Below, in pieces: positions 62,380 to 64,000 of a stretch of DNA of 64,000 bases. The notes beneath the pieces are model-generated. The model was not told where the DNA came from. It made no database searches and saw nothing but the letters and a program-made list of their open reading frames with translations. The translations under genes and the position numbers were made by a program. Position 1 is the first letter of the stretch. Each line of letters starts with the position of its first letter. The stretch comes from an uncultured Granulosicoccus sp. GTDB lineage: Bacteria; Pseudomonadota; Gammaproteobacteria; Granulosicoccales; Granulosicoccaceae. The stretch is from the NCBI GenBank assembly GCA_947492525.1, contig CANLNQ010000008.1, positions 1-64,000 of the forward strand, written 5' to 3'.

Positions 62380-64000
62380 GTGGACAGTGATTTCAGTGCC
62401 AATCCGACGGCTGTTCTACCGGAGCAGTGGTCGCGCAGCAGCTATCGTTCCTTGCCGCTGGCCAATCGTGAACTGAGCTTTCTCAAGTTCGATGAACGAG
62501 TGCTGGAACTAGCCTGTGATGGGAAAGTGCCCTTGCTGGAGCGCTTGCGCTTCCTGTGTATTTCCAGCAGCAATCTGGATGAATTCTTCGAAATCCGGGT
62601 GGCTGGACTGAAGCAGAAGATACTGGGAGGGATCGAAGGTGCCGGCATCGATGGCCTGTCTCCGCAGCAGGAGATGGCCAGTATCAATCAGGCGGCGCAT
62701 TCTCTGGTGGAGCGCCAGTATCAGCTGCTCAATGATGTATTGATACCCGAGCTGGCTGCCGAGGAGATCCGTTTCTTCAACCGTCTGGGCTGGACGCCGG
62801 AGGTCAGCGCCTGGGTCAAGGAGTTCTTCAACAACGAGATTGCCCCGGTATTGAGTCCATTGGGGCTGGATCCTGCGCATCCGTTTCCACGACTGACCAA
62901 CAAGAGCCTGAACTTCATCATCGATCTCAGAGGCGTTGATGCCTTCGGTCGGGATTCGGGGTTTGCGCTGGTACGAGCGCCTCGCTCCTTGCCGCGAGTG
63001 GTGCGAGTGCCGTCAGAGATCTGCGGCGTACGTGATGGCTTCGTGTTTCTGTCATCCATCGTGCATTCGCAGATCGGCTCACTGTTCCAGGGCATGAACC
63101 CGGTGGGCGTCTACCAGTTCAAGGTGACACGCAACAGTGATCTCTACGTGTCGGAAGAAGAGGTGAACAACCTGCGCCGCGCTCTGGAGAGCGAGCTGGT
63201 ACAACGCAATTTCGGACAGGCGGTGCGTCTGGAAGTGGCGGCCAATTGCCCCAACCGCATCATTCGCTACCTGCAACGCCAGTTTCAGCTCGAGCAGGAT
63301 GAAGTCTACCGGGTTGACGGCCCCGTCAATCTCAACCGGTTGTTCGGCATCCCCGATCAGATAGACCGGCCGGATCTGAAGTTTCCCTCGTTCAGCCCCG
63401 ACATGTCGCCGGCCTTCGAAACGAGCAGCAGTATCTTCGACAATATCGCCGCGCGTGCGCCGGTGGTGTTCCACCATCCCTACCAATCCTATGTGCCGGT
63501 CATCGACCTGGTGCGGCAGGCTGCGGCCGACCCGGACGTGCTCGCCATCAAACAGACCCTGTACCGCACGGGTCATGAGTCGGCCTTTGTCAGCTCGCTG
63601 ATGGAGGCATCACGCCGCGGCAAGGATGTGACCGTGGTCATCGAATTACGTGCCCGCTTCGATGAGGCCGCCAATATCGAACTGGCAACCCAGTTGCAGG
63701 AAGCCGGAATACAAGTGGTGTACGGCGTGGTCGGATTCAAGACCCACGCCAAGATGCTGCTGGTGGTCCGGCGTGAGAAGAAGAAGCTGGTGAAGTATGT
63801 ACACGTGGGGACCGGCAACTACCATGCAACCACGGCACGGGCCTATACGGATATCAGCATGCTCACCAACGATCCGGCCATCACGGAAGATGTGCACAGG
63901 GTATTCACTCAGCTCACCGGTCTGGGTCAGACCCTGTATCTGAATCACCTGATTGAAGCGCCATTCAATCTGCATTCGTATTTCGTCGGTCGTATTGCTC
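62380..64000 (+). CDS. ppk1: Polyphosphate kinase 1 (5' part, cut by window end)
   Basis: Synthesises polyphosphate from ATP. The first 540 codons are present, continuing beyond the window. The N-terminal domain opens LPLANRELSFLKFDERVLEL. The middle has FFNNEIAPVLSPLGLDPAHP, and the catalytic phospholipase-D-like region has LYRTGHESAFVSSLMEASR, VIELRARFDEAANIELATQ and the phospho-His H456 in GFKTHAKMLLVVRR, then KYVHVGTGNYHATTARAYTD. The start is GTG at 62380 with AGGGA six bases before it. The second essential His lies past the window. Confidence 0.95.
   Translation, partial: MDSDFSANPTAVLPEQWSRSSYRSLPLANRELSFLKFDERVLELACDGKVPLLERLRFLCISSSNLDEFFEIRVAGLKQKILGGIEGAGIDGLSPQQEMASINQAAHSLVERQYQLLNDVLIPELAAEEIRFFNRLGWTPEVSAWVKEFFNNEIAPVLSPLGLDPAHPFPRLTNKSLNFIIDLRGVDAFGRDSGFALVRAPRSLPRVVRVPSEICGVRDGFVFLSSIVHSQIGSLFQGMNPVGVYQFKVTRNSDLYVSEEEVNNLRRALESELVQRNFGQAVRLEVAANCPNRIIRYLQRQFQLEQDEVYRVDGPVNLNRLFGIPDQIDRPDLKFPSFSPDMSPAFETSSSIFDNIAARAPVVFHHPYQSYVPVIDLVRQAAADPDVLAIKQTLYRTGHESAFVSSLMEASRRGKDVTVVIELRARFDEAANIELATQLQEAGIQVVYGVVGFKTHAKMLLVVRREKKKLVKYVHVGTGNYHATTARAYTDISMLTNDPAITEDVHRVFTQLTGLGQTLYLNHLIEAPFNLHSYFVGRIA

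Overview
The window reads as a chromosomal segment of a free-living gammaproteobacterium with moderately high G+C. The evidence is gene order: lptD-surA-pdxA-rsmA-apaG-apaH, mltB-rlpA-dacA-ybeD-lipB-lipA and lgt-thyA are gammaproteobacterial arrangements. An Rsd/AlgQ-type protein, a DNR-like Crp/Fnr regulator and gatCAB (indirect Asn/Gln-tRNA charging) point to a lineage outside the enterics, closer to Pseudomonas or Chromatiales-type groups. A Granulosicoccus-like marine genome is a guess from the general flavour, not a demonstrated assignment. I saw no tRNA, rRNA, CRISPR array, prophage or insertion sequence.

Layout. 1-13 kb is mostly accessory: serine acetyltransferase, a glyoxalase-like protein, an APH-fold kinase, an AEC permease, a DUF4159 exported protein, a large FG-GAP/FN3-like exported protein, a SLC13-type permease, a Crp/Fnr regulator with OsmC, a sulfotransferase and hemL. 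13-21 kb holds rubredoxin-fbp-ycgN, an Rsd homologue, rlmI, lgt-thyA and a CHRD/spondin lipoprotein. 21-32 kb is accessory metabolism and transport: azlCD, an alpha-methylacyl-CoA racemase, a ManD-type dehydratase with a Gfo/Idh oxidoreductase, TerC, a flavin stress protein, a phosphoglycerate-mutase-fold phosphatase, a zinc metallopeptidase, a cystine-type ABC transporter and Ap4A phosphorylase. 32-36 kb has folA, an OafA-type acyltransferase and apaH.

36-53 kb is core. The lptD-to-apaH operon (outer-membrane assembly, pyridoxal phosphate synthesis, rRNA dimethylation) is knitted by 4-base overlaps as far as apaG. Next come ung, the peptidoglycan genes mltB-rlpA-dacA, lipoate synthesis, a hybrid histidine kinase, pdxH, yajQ and rsmJ. 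53-64 kb holds slyX, gatCAB, a BASS-like permease, hslO, an exported GH16 glucanase, moeB, an ACP phosphodiesterase homologue and the 5' part of ppk1, cut by the window end.

The most notable items are: a membrane-anchored protein at 52657-53259 that aligns with bc1-type Rieske subunits but lacks all four cluster ligands while keeping the two disulfide cysteines; a set of short tandem repeats, mostly between genes, including one duplicating a gene end over its stop codon; exported proteins built from repeated modules; and a DNR-like regulator with an altered recognition helix. Several starts given here are trimmed from longer open frames on the basis of ribosome-binding sites, signal peptides and family lengths.
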